Notes under the pieces: model-generated | Told to the model about the DNA's origin: nothing | Seen by the model: only the letters and a program-made list of their open reading frames with translations | Databases searched by the model: none | Part shown: positions 11,377 to 22,979 of the stretch, piece after piece | How positions within the stretch are numbered: the stretch's first letter is position 1 | Layout of the letters: each line of letters starts with the position of its first letter | Assembly (NCBI GenBank): GCA_028641055.1 | Contig: CM054061.1 | Span: 117,601,712 to 117,665,711 of the forward strand | Source: Alopecurus myosuroides | Taxonomy: Eukaryota; Streptophyta; Magnoliopsida; Poales; Poaceae | Reading direction: 5' to 3' | DNA length: 64,000 bases | Position numbers and translations under genes: made by a program

Positions 11377-14300
11377 TACTAGAAAATCTGATGTATTATT
11401 TTGATTACATTGGTATTCAATTATCTACCATTTAAAAATTGTGTTGCTTCTATAATCATTGTTTATGTGGATCAGTGCAAGTGCCTTGTTAAATGCTTAA
11501 ACCATGGTTCGGAACTCAATTCTTGCCATAATTAATAAACATAGACTTAGCTAAGTCTTGCACCATTTAATTTAATGTATTGTCTAAACATAATTGAAAG
11601 AACCCTTTCAAGCAAGAATACCAATTGTGAAAGGAAGACTTTGGCTGACATGTTACTTCGCGCAGACAGAGACTAGAAAAGTTGAATCGCTCCAGCTAAC
11701 TTTTGTGGTACTTTCTGTTAACTATTTCTTATTAGAGTACACCTTGTTTCATTCGATGTTATTCATATTCTATTCTTACTCCTTTAACAATTATGTATTT
11801 TTCTTACATGCCCATGCAAATATGCAATATGTTACTTGCAGAATCAAGTAGTTTTGGACTTTTGGTCATGGTTATGGGTCACTATGTGGATCATGTTTAC
11901 AAATCACTACGTTGACTATCTTACTTATTTAATATTTATATTACAATACAATTTTTGTCCTTAATTCCAACTCATTTTGTTTGTGTTCAGTTTGGCAGCC
12001 ACCTGGGAAAGCAGGACTAGTGCATTTATTGCATTGTGTAATGTGTAGCAATGATGTAAAATGCTTAGGCAAGTGGTTATCATATATGTCTGACACTCAT
12101 GTCCATATATAGGTAGCACTTCAAACCATACAAACCGTAGATTTAGCTGTTTTGCAACAGTATAACTAATGTCACACACACACTCTTGAATGAAAAAACA
12201 TGTGGATGTGGAACTGAGTTTTTAAAATATTAATACAAATACATGTAAAATATCCAAGCTTCATTTGTGTGCTGATAAAATTAGACAAGAAGATTGAATA
12301 AATTCGCAACTGAACTCTAAAAATTATGCGAGTACATCATTTGCAAGAGAGATCTACCCCCCGAATGCCAATTTCGTGTTAGCACTGCCCATTTCTCTTA
12401 CAATAACCGTGATGTGTTTACTATACCTGCCCCCCTGCCAAATTCTATTAAGGAATACTTTTCTGATTTACCAGGCATGCCTTATTTTTACAAGGTTAAA
12501 ACTTGGAGTGTGAAAAATCATAAGGTTTATGGAGCTTAGCAGAGCATTTTCGTTATGATGAGCCATTATTTTTACCATTGATAAGTATTATCACGTACTG
12601 ATCTTGCCTAAACTGAACTATGCCTTTTGCTCTTGCTACTTCGTCACTTGACCATGTCGTAACTTTTACTTCAACAGCGAATATGCAGAGCATGTTGCAG
12701 TGTGCAGGTGGCATCTCATTTTTGTAATCGCTCCAAAGCAACATGAATGGGAATCTGCCTGTGCTGTTGTGAAATTCTCAACTCATGTTTCTGTTCACTC
12801 GTATTTTATATTGAGCTCAAGAAGAAATTAAAGGATACAAATATATAGTGGGTTCTCATCCTTGAGAGACTAAGAGTGTAATAGGAGCATCCGTTGACAA
12901 AAGGATCACGCTAAGATGATCTCATGGCTATTGGGAACGAATTTATGTTTGGTGTTTTCTCCATACCGTGTTCAGATGTCTCTAATGTCCATTTCATTTT
13001 CAGAATCATGTCACTCATATCGACGAGACATCACTCATGTTTACATTTTGGTTTGCAGGTTACTTCAATTTTCAGATAAAAGTTGGTTTTGGCTGACTAG
13101 GAAATGGAAGTTGGTAGTTTCCTGAATTCTCATTTTGGGGGGAATTCTGTGAGATTTGGGTTTATTAGGCTTTGCTGATGCACTTCCTTGATCCGAGTTT
13201 GGGCAAAACTCTGGCGAAAAGTTCTCTATATTTTGGCTCTGCTTGTTCTGCTGTTCAAATTCAGTAGAATGGTAACATGACAACGGCAGTCAACAGAAAC
13301 ATGACAACGTTATCTCTTCTTACGCTTAATGGATCAATATCTTTTGGAAGTAAGAACTGTCTAGACTGTTCTTCAGGGATTTGTTATTATAAACTATCAT
13401 GTACCAATCTGCAATCTGAAATCCTGTTTAACTTGGGGATGCTTACTTTTGTATTGAACATATAACGCGTAATTTTTGGCTACGCTTGTTCTCCTGTTCA
13501 ATTTCAGTAGAATGGCTTGATTTCTTAGGAATTTCAGCATTGGACGAGGGGCAACAACAACATGACGCAACGTTTATGTGCTCTTGAGATGTTTCTTGTG
13601 CGATGCTCCACTGGATCTGAACAACTAGTGGGAACAAGCCCTATTGTATGGATGGTAGATGCAGCGCGGCAGTGGAAACCAGAAGCACACTGTATCTTGT
13701 ATGGAAACCACAGGAGCATTCTTATTTATTGAATTGTATACGGTGCAAACTATGTCAGGTCCATTTAACTCTGAATGTAGCGAAAATTTTAACAATTCGG
13801 TGAGCAAGGCAAGCGCAGAGGTGCCATAACCTGAACATACTGAAGAAATATGCCGTATGAAGTGCAAAATGAAGCAAGAAGAAGCAGCCGCAGGTACTTG
13901 GTCCAGCTGGGAGGATCAGCTCTGCTCTGCACCACCACCCAAAAACATGCTCTCATGAACCAAGCTGCGTCTCCTTCCTGCGAGAAGCCAATCGCAAGCA
14001 ACAGCAAGGAGCGAGACTGCGAGAGCACGCACAGATGCACACCCTAGCAGCCTCGCTCGCGGGGTCTGATGGTGGTTCGCTCGCGCCTCGCCGTCGTTGC
14101 GCTGCTACCCTCGCTTCGCTGGTGCCGGATGCCGCCAAGCAAGGAGAGGGAGCAACGCCACCGGCTGTTTCGGCGCCTCGCGGGCGCGCCGGGAGAGGCT
14201 CGCTGGGGAAGGGAAGGGTAGCGCAGCTGGCCCTGCCCGACGCCGCCGGCGCAGGAACAGAAGACGCTCAGGGAGAGAGACCTCGCGCTCGTGAGGGTGG

Positions 14301-14495
14301 GCTGGCCGGGCCAGGCCAAGAAAAGAGCCCAAAGGCCCACCTAGTGGCCTAAGCCCGTCACGGCGATGGCGTGTCAGGCACCTTGAAATACCCCGCCTTG
14401 GCGCCCGAAGAAGGTAACCGTCTCAACAAACTTCTCGGCTCGCCTTGCCTCTGCTCTTCTCCCCCTCGGCGGTCCAGCAGCGCCGGCAGCGACCG
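11377..14495. other. intergenic DNA upstream of the DUF569 gene, no gene seen
   Basis: 11377-13790 is AT-rich without a recognisable ORF. An imperfect direct repeat of about 44 bp (TTTTGGCT, then TTGTTCT, ending TTCAGTAGAATGG) lies at about 13228-13271 and 13471-13515. From about 13980 to 14495 GC content rises, as expected for the proximal promoter and 5' UTR of the next gene. No clear TATA box was found there. Confidence 0.5.
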
Positions 14496-16880
14496 ATGGA
14501 CCAGTTCCCCGACAGGAGCCACGTGTGGCTGCGGAGCCGCGTGCACGGCACCTACCTCCACGCCGACGAGGACGGCCATGGCGTCTCCCTCAGGCTTCGT
14601 CGGTCGTCCATGAACGCCGCGTGGGCGGTGCACCGCAACCCCGGGGACGACCAGCACGTGCTCCTCCACAGCGCCGCCTACGGCCGCTACCTCGCCGCCA
14701 CCCTCGACTTGGCGCCGCTCGGCTGCCGCGGCTTCAGCCTCGAGCAGCGAAACTACGACGAAGAGCTTGAGGAAGACGCCATCAGGTGGCAGGCCCTCAC
14801 GAACGAGCCCGGGGACGACATCCTGCTCCGCCACCGTGGCGGCGACCGCTACGGCTACCTCCGCGCCAACGAGAGGCGCCTCCCCTCGAACGAGCACGTC
14901 GTCAGCGTCGACTACTTCGAGAACATCAGCACCATGATGCAGTGGGTGGTGGTGCCCATCCCCAGCACGGAGCTCGGGGCTCCTCTTCCGCGTCCGAATT
15001 GGGTGAGTTCGCCATGCCCGCTTCCGGATTCTTCTCGAATTGCTTTCGCGTTTTCGGTCGAATTGGGTTCTTGAATGCCGTTAATCTGTATCGATCGCAA
15101 TTTAATCGAGGGGTTTGCAAGTTGTGATAATTTCAATCGCCTGGGAGCAATCCTTGATTCTGTTATTCGCGTCTTGCAAAATTCGCGCTTCTTCGGAGCA
15201 CTTCTTGACTTCCTGCGTCTGCGCATTTGTGTTTTCGATCATAAAATTCAGCGTAGTACCCTGCTTCTTTGATCTCCTGAATATAACCATGGTTCTGTGC
15301 AAATCGCAACTCAACGCAGCCCCTCGCTGAAAGCCTCCGCCTCGCTGAAACCCTCTACCTCGCTGAAGGCCTCCACCTCGCTGAAGGCCTCCTCCCACCT
15401 CTGGATCTGATGTCGTTGCGGTACTTGGAGCTCATGGGGTACGGCGAAGAGGTCTACCCAACCCCTGTCTCGTTGGCTTTCAGGGGAAGGTCCGTGATCC
15501 GCCTGAGGAACGAGGTGGCCGACCGGCTGGGCATCCTGATAGTTGACCGCGACGACCTCGTCATGTACGTCCGAGCAGGCAGCTACGGGAGGTTTACCCC
15601 ACTCCTCGTCGACCTACCCCGCAGCACACTACAGACCATCGCAATCAGGGTCGAGCTGCCAGGTGAGTGACCTACCGGAACTGGCAGATACTATTTGTAC
15701 ATGGCCATGATCTTTTGGGGTTTGTTTTAGTGCTAATCTTCCTGTACTTTGAAAGCTTATACTGAAACCGTCCTAGCCCGGTACCAGATTATTCGAAAAT
15801 GGTAGTATCAAGAAACTGTTATAGTCTGTAGAGCAGTTAACTGTAAGTGTCGCTAATTTGCTTCAGTTAGGACTTGGGAATTGTAGATATTTACATTGTG
15901 CCTGTTGGATTTATCAGTCTGTGTACAGATGCTAGGAAGTTGTCTGAAGCTAGTTGGTTGTTGGGGAAAATCGTTCCACAAGTCACTTGTTCATATCAAC
16001 CTTGACATGGAAATTAATGGTTTTGAAACAACCGTCCTTGGTTCAGAATTCAGATGATCCAGTTTTTCATTTTAATAAGTACTATTTGCAGCCATTTGAA
16101 TTTTTTTTGGAATTTGAAAACCAAATTAGTCCACTCATCTCAGTCAGATTCACGAACAAGATACTGATTTATGTATGATTTAGCTTATTGTAATTGGTTT
16201 GAATAAATGTGAGCAAAATTCAGGTTCTATACATGAAACTATTGTAGTCAGTAGAAATTGAGAATTGTATAAACTGATGTATTCTTGTAGAAATGATAAA
16301 AGTAGCTGACTGGAAACAATACATTGTTCCTTTTGGATTTATCAGTCCGTGTACAGATGCTAGGAATCTACGTAAAGCTAGTTGGTTGCTGGGTAAAATC
16401 ATTTCACAAGTCACTTGTTCATACTCAACCTTGATATGGAAAATAATTCTTTTAAAACAACTGTCCTTGGTTCAGATGGTTCAGTTCGTCAATTTAATAC
16501 CATGTGTGGCTAGTGAAAAACTTTGGAACTTGAAAACCCAAATCAGTCTTCAGCTTCACAAAGAAGATACTGATATATAAATGATTTAGCCTTTTGTAGT
16601 TCTTTTTTGAAGAATTGTGGGCAAAATTCAAGTTCTGTCGTGCAGCACTACTACTGAAAGCTAGTTTCCGCACATTACATTATTTTGAGGTTTCATACAT
16701 CAGCTGTCTTCTTGATCTTGCTGTTGACTTGTTTTGGCAAGATTATTGGTCTTCTGCAACGGTTGTGGTTCCTGTGGCATGATGCCTAACTGCTCAAATG
16801 TTTTCTGCTAATACTGGTTCACTGTTTCTGCTAATTCAGCTAACGTCGAGCAGCGATACCCGGATGTCGATGCAGAGTAG
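14496..16880 (+). CDS. DUF569 (fascin/actin-crosslinking-like) domain protein, 3 exons
   Basis: Exons are 14496-15002, 15320-15662 and 16840-16880. Donors are GTGAGT twice, acceptors are GCAG and TCAG, and the phases close exactly to give 296 aa. The ATG opens MDQFPDRSHVWLRSRVHG, the family's usual start, so the in-frame CTG/GTG-type codons upstream were not used. Residues 1-160 form the DUF569 beta-trefoil-like domain (HVWLRSRVHGTYLHADEDG, then SVDYFENISTMMQWVVVPIP). The C-terminal domain (AFRGRSVIRLRNEVADRLGI to YGRFTPLLVDLPRS) follows, and the last exon gives the ending RYPDVDAE. The molecular role of the family is not established; the fascin-like fold suggests ligand or actin binding. An 18-bp repeat sits at the start of exon 2, and the last exon has a second copy at 18001-18044. 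Confidence 0.88.
15321..15392 (+). repeat. four 18-bp tandem repeats at the start of DUF569 exon 2
   Basis: CTCGCTGAAGGCCTCCAC-type units repeat four times directly after the splice acceptor at 15318-15319. In frame they add six-residue repeats (LAEGLH-like) between the two domains. Their number could vary between alleles without a frameshift. Confidence 0.8.
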
Positions 16881-18385
16881 AGAAAGACCAGAGCAGGTCT
16901 CCTGACTGTTGCCTTAGAGTTCACCTCTTCAGAAGTGTTGCTGCCTCGGACATGACGACATGAGAATTCTTAATCTTTTGCATAGAGATATATAGGCCGA
17001 GGAAAACTCTGCGGCTCTTGTGTTGCTAGCTTAACTTGATCTGTTTTCGTGACATTGCTTTGACTTCGCGGTTCTAAAAATCCAGAACCTGTTTGAACAA
17101 TTATGCAGTCACGTTGGTTTTAATGGCCACGTTGTTATCTTGTCAAATACTTCATCGCTGTTAGCTGCATTTCTGGCTGTGCTGTTTCAAGTTTCATTCC
17201 AACGAAAGGCATCACCCTTTCTTTCTAATCTTGTTTGTTGGTTATGTGCAACAGCAGCAACCCAGACTTATCAGTTTGTGTTGGCTCGGTTTTTTACCTT
17301 GATAATAATTATGCTATCTGATTATTGAAAATGGTAGTAGTATTAAGAAAGAAAACTCTTTGTAGTCTGAAAATCTGTTTACTGAAACTGTCGCTAAATT
17401 GCTTCAGTTAGGCTTGTAATTGTATGAGCTTCTGTGGTCTTGTAGATTTGAGTAAAAGTAGCTGAATGGAAATAAACGATAACTACATTGTGCCTGTTGG
17501 ATTTATCAGTCTGTGCACATATGCTAGGATGTGTTGTCTAAAGCTAGTTGGTTGTTGGGGAAAATCGTTACCCGAGCCGCTTGTTTGTACTCAACCTTGA
17601 CATGGAAATTATTGGTTTTGAAACAATTGTCCTTGGTTCAGATGATTCAGTTCTTATATTTAATACCACGTGCTCCTGGTGAAAAACTTTGGAACTTGAA
17701 AACCCAAATCAGTCCACTTTTTTATTTTTTGAATTTCAGTCCTCTCATCTCAGTCCAAAGAAGATACTGATTTATATATATTTAGCCTATTGTAATTGTT
17801 TCGGATAAATAAGAGAAAGATTCAATGCAGCACTGCATGCAAGCTAGTTTTCTTAGATTACATTACTTTCAGGTTTTATACACTTCATGATTTTGCTGTT
17901 GACTTGTTTTAGCAAAATGGGATTATTGATCTCTGCAAGGGGCAATTCCTGTGGCATGACCGCATGATGCTAACCGCTTCACTGTTCTCTGCTAATTCAG
18001 CCAACCTCGAGCCGCCGCGATTCCCGGATGTCTATGCAGAGTAGAGAAAGACCACAGCAGGTCTCCTGAAGGTTGCCTTACAGTTCACCTCTTCAGAAGT
18101 GTCGCTGCCTCGGACACGGGGACATGAGAATTCTTAATTTTCTGCATAGAGATATATAGGTCGAGAAAAACTCTGCTTCTGTTGTGTTTACTAGCTAAAC
18201 TTGATCTGTTCTCGTGACATTGCTTTGACCTCTTGGTTCCAAAAATCCAGAACCTGTTTGAACAATTATGCAGACGCATTGTTATCCTGTCAAATACTGC
18301 TTCATAGCTGCTAGCTGCATTTATCGCTGTGCTGTTTCAAGTTTTAGTCCAACGAAAGACTTCAGGCTTTCTTTCTAATCTCCTT
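15895..18385 (+). repeat. tandem duplication in and after the last intron of the DUF569 gene
   Basis: A block recognised by TTGGATTTATCAG, then GCTAGTTGGTTG and CCTTGGTTCAGA appears near 15905, 16328 and 17490. The second and third copies continue through a terminal exon, its 3' flank (AGAGAAAGACC, then CAGAACCTGTTTGAACAATTATGCAG) and the downstream TTTCAAGTTT stretch, with an offset of about 1161 bp. The first copy is only the upstream part (about 300 bp). Divergence is visible throughout, so the duplication is not recent. Confidence 0.85.
18001..18044 (+). other. second copy of the DUF569 terminal exon (alternative or relic 3' exon)
   Basis: A TTCAG acceptor at 17996-18000 is followed by 14 codons ending FPDVYAE and a TAG. 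The required 2-nt phase fits the exon 2 donor at 15662. Compared with the first copy (RYPDVDAE ending) it carries replacements and one extra codon. It could be an alternative last exon or simply unused; the intact acceptor and frame keep both open. Confidence 0.6.
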
Positions 18386-19450
18386 TTTTGTTGATTAATT
18401 TTCTGATGAGTACTAGGGTGTTCAATTCTGAAGTGGAAAAGATTCTCTGAAATCTGTAATTCTGCTACGAAAGTTGTTCTGAATTTATGCATCTTTCTCC
18501 ATTCTAGTTTCAGCAATCTAGATCATGTTATAACAAAACAAAACAAAAAATCATGACATGCAGCGAACTCTACTAGTTAGATTGCTGCGAATCTTTATTC
18601 CGAAATCGTAATGCGGAGGTGGGAGGCGTCTCACAATCTGTGCATATCATCCTTGCAACTAGCTGGCAAACATACGATATACGCAGGCACAAGATAACTT
18701 ATTTTTGAGGAATGACAGGGGATAATCAAGATGCAGTTTTCATATAAACACTGGTTGCTTTTGCATTACGGGCACTAACTTATATTATGCTTGCAAGTTA
18801 ACTAATTTGTTTACATGCTAAAAAATATGCAGTGAACCAATATTGTGAACTTTGGGACTGCTGTAGCTTTACTTTGCATGCGTATGGTTGATGCTTTCTT
18901 TTTTGCTTGCAAACCCCACTGAAGGCTATTCCTATTGTGCAAATAGTCACTGAACTGAACCTTTTTCTTCTGAAATCCCTCAGCGAAGCAAACAGAAGCT
19001 AGTAAGTATTCAGAGGAGTGGTTGTATTCCTGTGCGACAACTGAGTTTCAGAGTGTCATGTAGCATGTGTTCAGGTTTGAGACAAATGGAGAGCACAGAT
19101 ACACACAACACACAGAGAGAGAAATTCAGATTTTAGAGTGTTGGAGATATGGGAATTATTTAGGAGAGATGTTATTAGAAACTAAAATACATGTTGTGTG
19201 TTGAGAGTCTGTGGTCAGTTGATATATGCATGAATGCTTGGTGGCTAGCACAGATCAAGAAAGCAGAGTACTCCCGGGCACTTGGTTCATAGGCATGCCT
19301 TAATCCGTCCCAGTCAAGAACCACACCCGATTAAACAACTAGTACAGTATATCTCCCTAAATTAAGTTTGAGCCATATATAACAAATCTTTTCTCCATAG
19401 TACTGTATTGTGCAGCTCGTAACAGCTAGTATCTCTGACCGCTGGGATGA
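18386..19450. other. intergenic DNA between convergent genes, no gene seen
   Basis: This is the shared 3' region of the DUF569 gene (+) and the pectinesterase gene (-). It is AT-rich with no supported ORF. A short CA/GA-rich stretch lies near 19100-19130. Confidence 0.5.
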
Positions 19451-22400
19451 TCAAGACGCGAGTCCGGCCGTGAACCTGACGCCGGTGTGCGGCAACCACA
19501 TGTTCCCCTCGATGAACTCCGCGACGGTGAAGTTGCTGGCCTCCTTGGGGCTGGTCATCACGTGGTACCCCGGCCACTTGACCCTCCCGGCGACGCCGGC
19601 GCCGGGCCCCGTGTTCATGTACTCCCCGTAGTATAGCGTGTCGAGCGCGAACTGGCCGTCCCACGCGAGCCACCCCTCGGGCCGCACCACGGAGCCGATG
19701 TACGACTGCATGAACACCACCTGGGAGTACGCCTTCCAGGGCCGGCCGAGGTAGGTCTGGGTGGGCTTGGTCTGGTTGCCGGCGGCGGCCTGCTGCTGCG
19801 CTCGGAGGAGGTCGTCGTGCGCGGAGACGTTGCAGAACTGGAAGGCGAAGCCGGTGTTCATGGAGGCGTTGACGCGGCCCTGCGCGGTGACGGAGTTCTT
19901 CTGCTCCGGGAGCGGTAGCCGGGCCAGGAGGGTGCAGTTCTGGAAGACGGCGGCGGCGTTGCCGAAGACGAAGTCCACGGTGCCCGTGACGCGGCAGTCG
20001 CGGTAGAACTGGCGGAGCGAGTGCGCGTAGAGCGTGTCCTGGTAGCCGTCGAAGCCGCAGCGGTAGAAGACGGAGAGGTCCGAGTCGCACCGCAGCGCCA
20101 CCGCCTGGTGCTTCGCCGGCCCCGCCGTGTTCTCGAACGTGATGTCCCGCGCGATGAACCCCTTGCCGTTCACGGCTGCGATGCATACACACACGCGAGC
20201 GCCACATAAGCAAGGTACAAAAAAGAAAAGATCAGCTAATTCAATGCTATTGATCACAGGTAGCTTAGCTAGTTATGAAAAAAATAATACAGTGCTGAAC
20301 TGAGAAGGTCGCAAGGATATCTGCATGCATGTGAGTTGCACGATTTCGATGTCGATTCTCTGCTGAGTACAAGAAGCGAGACAGTGAGCCAGATAGGGAC
20401 GGCAAGGCCCCACAGAGCACAGATGATATGGAAGGCCAGCTGGTCAGGTGCAGACTCGCGGATCAAAGAATGACGTTAATCGGTTGGGTCAATCAACTGG
20501 TAGTGGTAAGCTTGAATGCATGAGATAGCATAACGTACTCGTCCTACAAAATACTGACCGATATAGGAGCTTCTCCACCAGAACCCCTATAACGCGAGGG
20601 TATTTTGGGTTTCCAGAGAGCAGTAGTATCGACGGTAAACATAACATGCGTATCTAGCAAACGTAGGGTTCCACGCCTTGAATTTTCAGGCGACTGAAAA
20701 CCGTTTACGGACCAGGTGTGTTATACAGGCTCTGCTACGACCGAAACGGCGTCCCCGGTCCCTAAACCCGCTGGGATTTTTCCCGGCGTTTTTAAGAGAT
20801 GCTCTAACAAGTACTCACCCCCAACTAGTAGAAGCTTTACGCTCTAACAAGTACTCACCCGAACTAGTAGAAGCTTTGCAGGAACATGATGAAAATCGTG
20901 CTTTTGAGGATGGCCCACAACTACTTGCCTACAGGCGACCAAATACATCTTCTATCGACCTTCACTGCTGCCCACAAGGCATTATTGCTCTCGTTGCGAC
21001 AGAAATGAGACGGTGGAGCACTGTTTCCTCCATGGCCATCAAGTCAGAGTAATTTGGGATGAACTGAAAAGCTCTTATTAGGCTGAAGCTAAAAAAGTTG
21101 AGCACTGTTTATGTGAGATGACCTGCACGATGGACCGACCTCTCGGGCGTGTCCCACAGACATGCATGTGCTACGCGTAGACTAGAAGAGCTAGCCAGGG
21201 CCCATGCATGTTGACTTGTTCAGCCAACCTATGGATATCGTCTACGCGTATGGTATCGTTCATTGAATTCCGCTGCTGCGCTGCAACCACCCAACCAAAG
21301 CTGTGTGCTGCATGTTCTGTATTCAAGGCGCGCGATCCATCGGGTAAGTTGGCAGGAGGCAGCACTTCAATGTCTGCACACGGCTAGCTAAGATTAGAGG
21401 AATGCTGGGTTTTATTTTTATTTTTGAAGGTATAGAGGAATACTGGATGATGCAATCTTCCGAGCGGCTTCCGGCCTGCACACTACGTTGCGCGGCACAA
21501 CACAACATCAAATCGTACATGTGCGCGCCACTCTGACAAAGCAACGATGTCAAAAGCATTTGTACACCGATCGAGCGACTGGACATGCACCGCACCGGCC
21601 GGGCGGAACGTATGCTTGCTGCCATGGTCAATCGGCAGTCCAATGATGACATGCTGACCATCCTACGTGCCAAGCCACTACCAGAGAAGCCGATGTGCCA
21701 TGGCATGGAGTGCAAGTGCATGGTCCATGGCCACCTTCACCATGTACTTGCGCTCCTCCGACAAGCCTACAACTACACCGCGCGCAGTAGTAGCACTAGC
21801 CGTGAACGTCGAACTGTCGGTCAAATGAAGTACGTTTTGTTTCAGAACTGACACGAAACGAGATCAACCTTGCTCGAACTAAACGACTAGCTAGCTGGCC
21901 GATGGAGACAGAGTTGGAATGGGATGCGATGCGATGCGATGCGATGGTGCATACACTCACCGACGGTGGCGGTGCGGAAGGTGGAGTAGCCGTCGACGTA
22001 GTTGAGGCGGCCGGAGATGACCGTGGCGCCCATGCCGTCGCCGACCATCATCACGTTCCACTTCTTCTTCTTCACCTCCACCGTCTCCTTGTACACCCCT
22101 CGCTTCACGTAGATCACGTGCCGCCGCGCGCTCTCCGACGGCGCCGCGTCAAGCGCCGCCCGCACCGTCGTGTAGTTGCCGCTCCCGTCCCGCGCCACCA
22201 CGGCGTCCACCGCCATGCCCCCGGGACCCACCGGCATCTGCAGGAGCCGGCGCTCCCTGCGGCCCAGCCAGTGCGGAACAACACCCCGCTCGCCCTGGGC
22301 GAGGCCGCGGCGACGGTGTCTGCTGCCGCTGCCGCGGAACGACGACGACATCTCGCTGGCGACGACGACCTGGCCCAGCCCGTCGGCCAGCAGGGACGTG

Positions 22401-22906
22401 ACGGCCTGGAGGCCCGTGGAGACGAGCGAGCCGAGCGGGGACCCGGTGTCGTCGAGGCCCTCCTTGCATGTGTCCTGGTTCCCGAGCGCGCCGCTCAGCC
22501 ACGACCGGAGGTCCGAGTGCGCGTCGCCGGTGCCGACGCCGCCGCCCTCTGCTGCGCCAGCGGGGCGTGAGGCTGGCGAGATGGCGGACATCGACCAGGA
22601 CAGCTCGTCGGCGGAGAGGTCGAGGAGGTCGAGGCAGTCGGCGACGGCGGAGGAGAGGCGGAGGTCGCCGCCGCCCAGGATGCCGCCGATGGGGAACGCC
22701 GAGATGATGGACACCACGTCCTTCACCGCGTCCAGCGTCTCGCGAAGCGTGGACACCAGCGCTGGCGAAATGCCGGCCGTCGCCGCCTTCGCCTTCCGCG
22801 GCGCCGGCGATGATGGGGTCAGCTGGTGCGCGTTGGCGAGGAGGAGAAGGCTGAGGGAGAGGACGAGGAGCGGCCGAGCCGTGGAGCTCGGGAACGTCGG
22901 TGGCAT
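19451..22906 (-). CDS. pectin methylesterase with N-terminal inhibitor-like (PMEI) domain, 2 exons
   Basis: Exons on the minus strand are 22906-21961 and 20175-19451. The donor is GTGAGT, the acceptor CGCAG, and phase 1 joins exactly to give 556 aa. The N-terminus is a signal peptide ([14 protein letters not shown]). The PMEI-like domain follows at about residues 45-190 ([23 protein letters not shown]), then an [12 protein letters not shown] processing site. The catalytic domain shows all family blocks: [40 protein letters not shown] and [10 protein letters not shown], with both catalytic aspartates. It removes methyl groups from cell-wall homogalacturonan; the pro-domain normally keeps it inactive until cleavage. 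The length is normal for type-I PMEs and no break was found. The 1785-bp intron holds a tandem repeat. Confidence 0.95.
20801..20879. repeat. two tandem copies of a 39-40 bp unit in the pectinesterase intron
   Basis: The unit starting GCTCTAACAAGTACTCACCC and ending AGTAGAAGCTTT occurs at 20801-20840 and 20841-20879 with three differences. The first copy begins inside a TTTAAGAGATGCTCTAA sequence that resembles the terminal motif of some grass MITEs. Confidence 0.8.
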
Positions 22907-22970
22907 GGCTTTCGCTTGCTTTGCTAGCGAGAGGGACCGAGTGTTTGCTTAGCGAGGGGCGATGGGCACG

Positions 22971-22976
22971 TTTATA
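22971..22976 (-). promoter_or_regulatory. TATA box of the pectinesterase gene
   Basis: TATAAA on the minus strand, in the context CCATATAAACG, lies 65 bp upstream of the ATG at 22906. That leaves a short 5' UTR of roughly 30-35 nt. Confidence 0.65.
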
Positions 22977-22979
22977 TGG

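Noticed and set aside
20560..20815. Possible MITE in the pectinesterase intron (GGAGCTTCTCC near the left, GAGATGCTCTAA near the right)
   Set aside because: The inverted match is short and imperfect and no target duplication was found. Only the tandem repeat there is reported.
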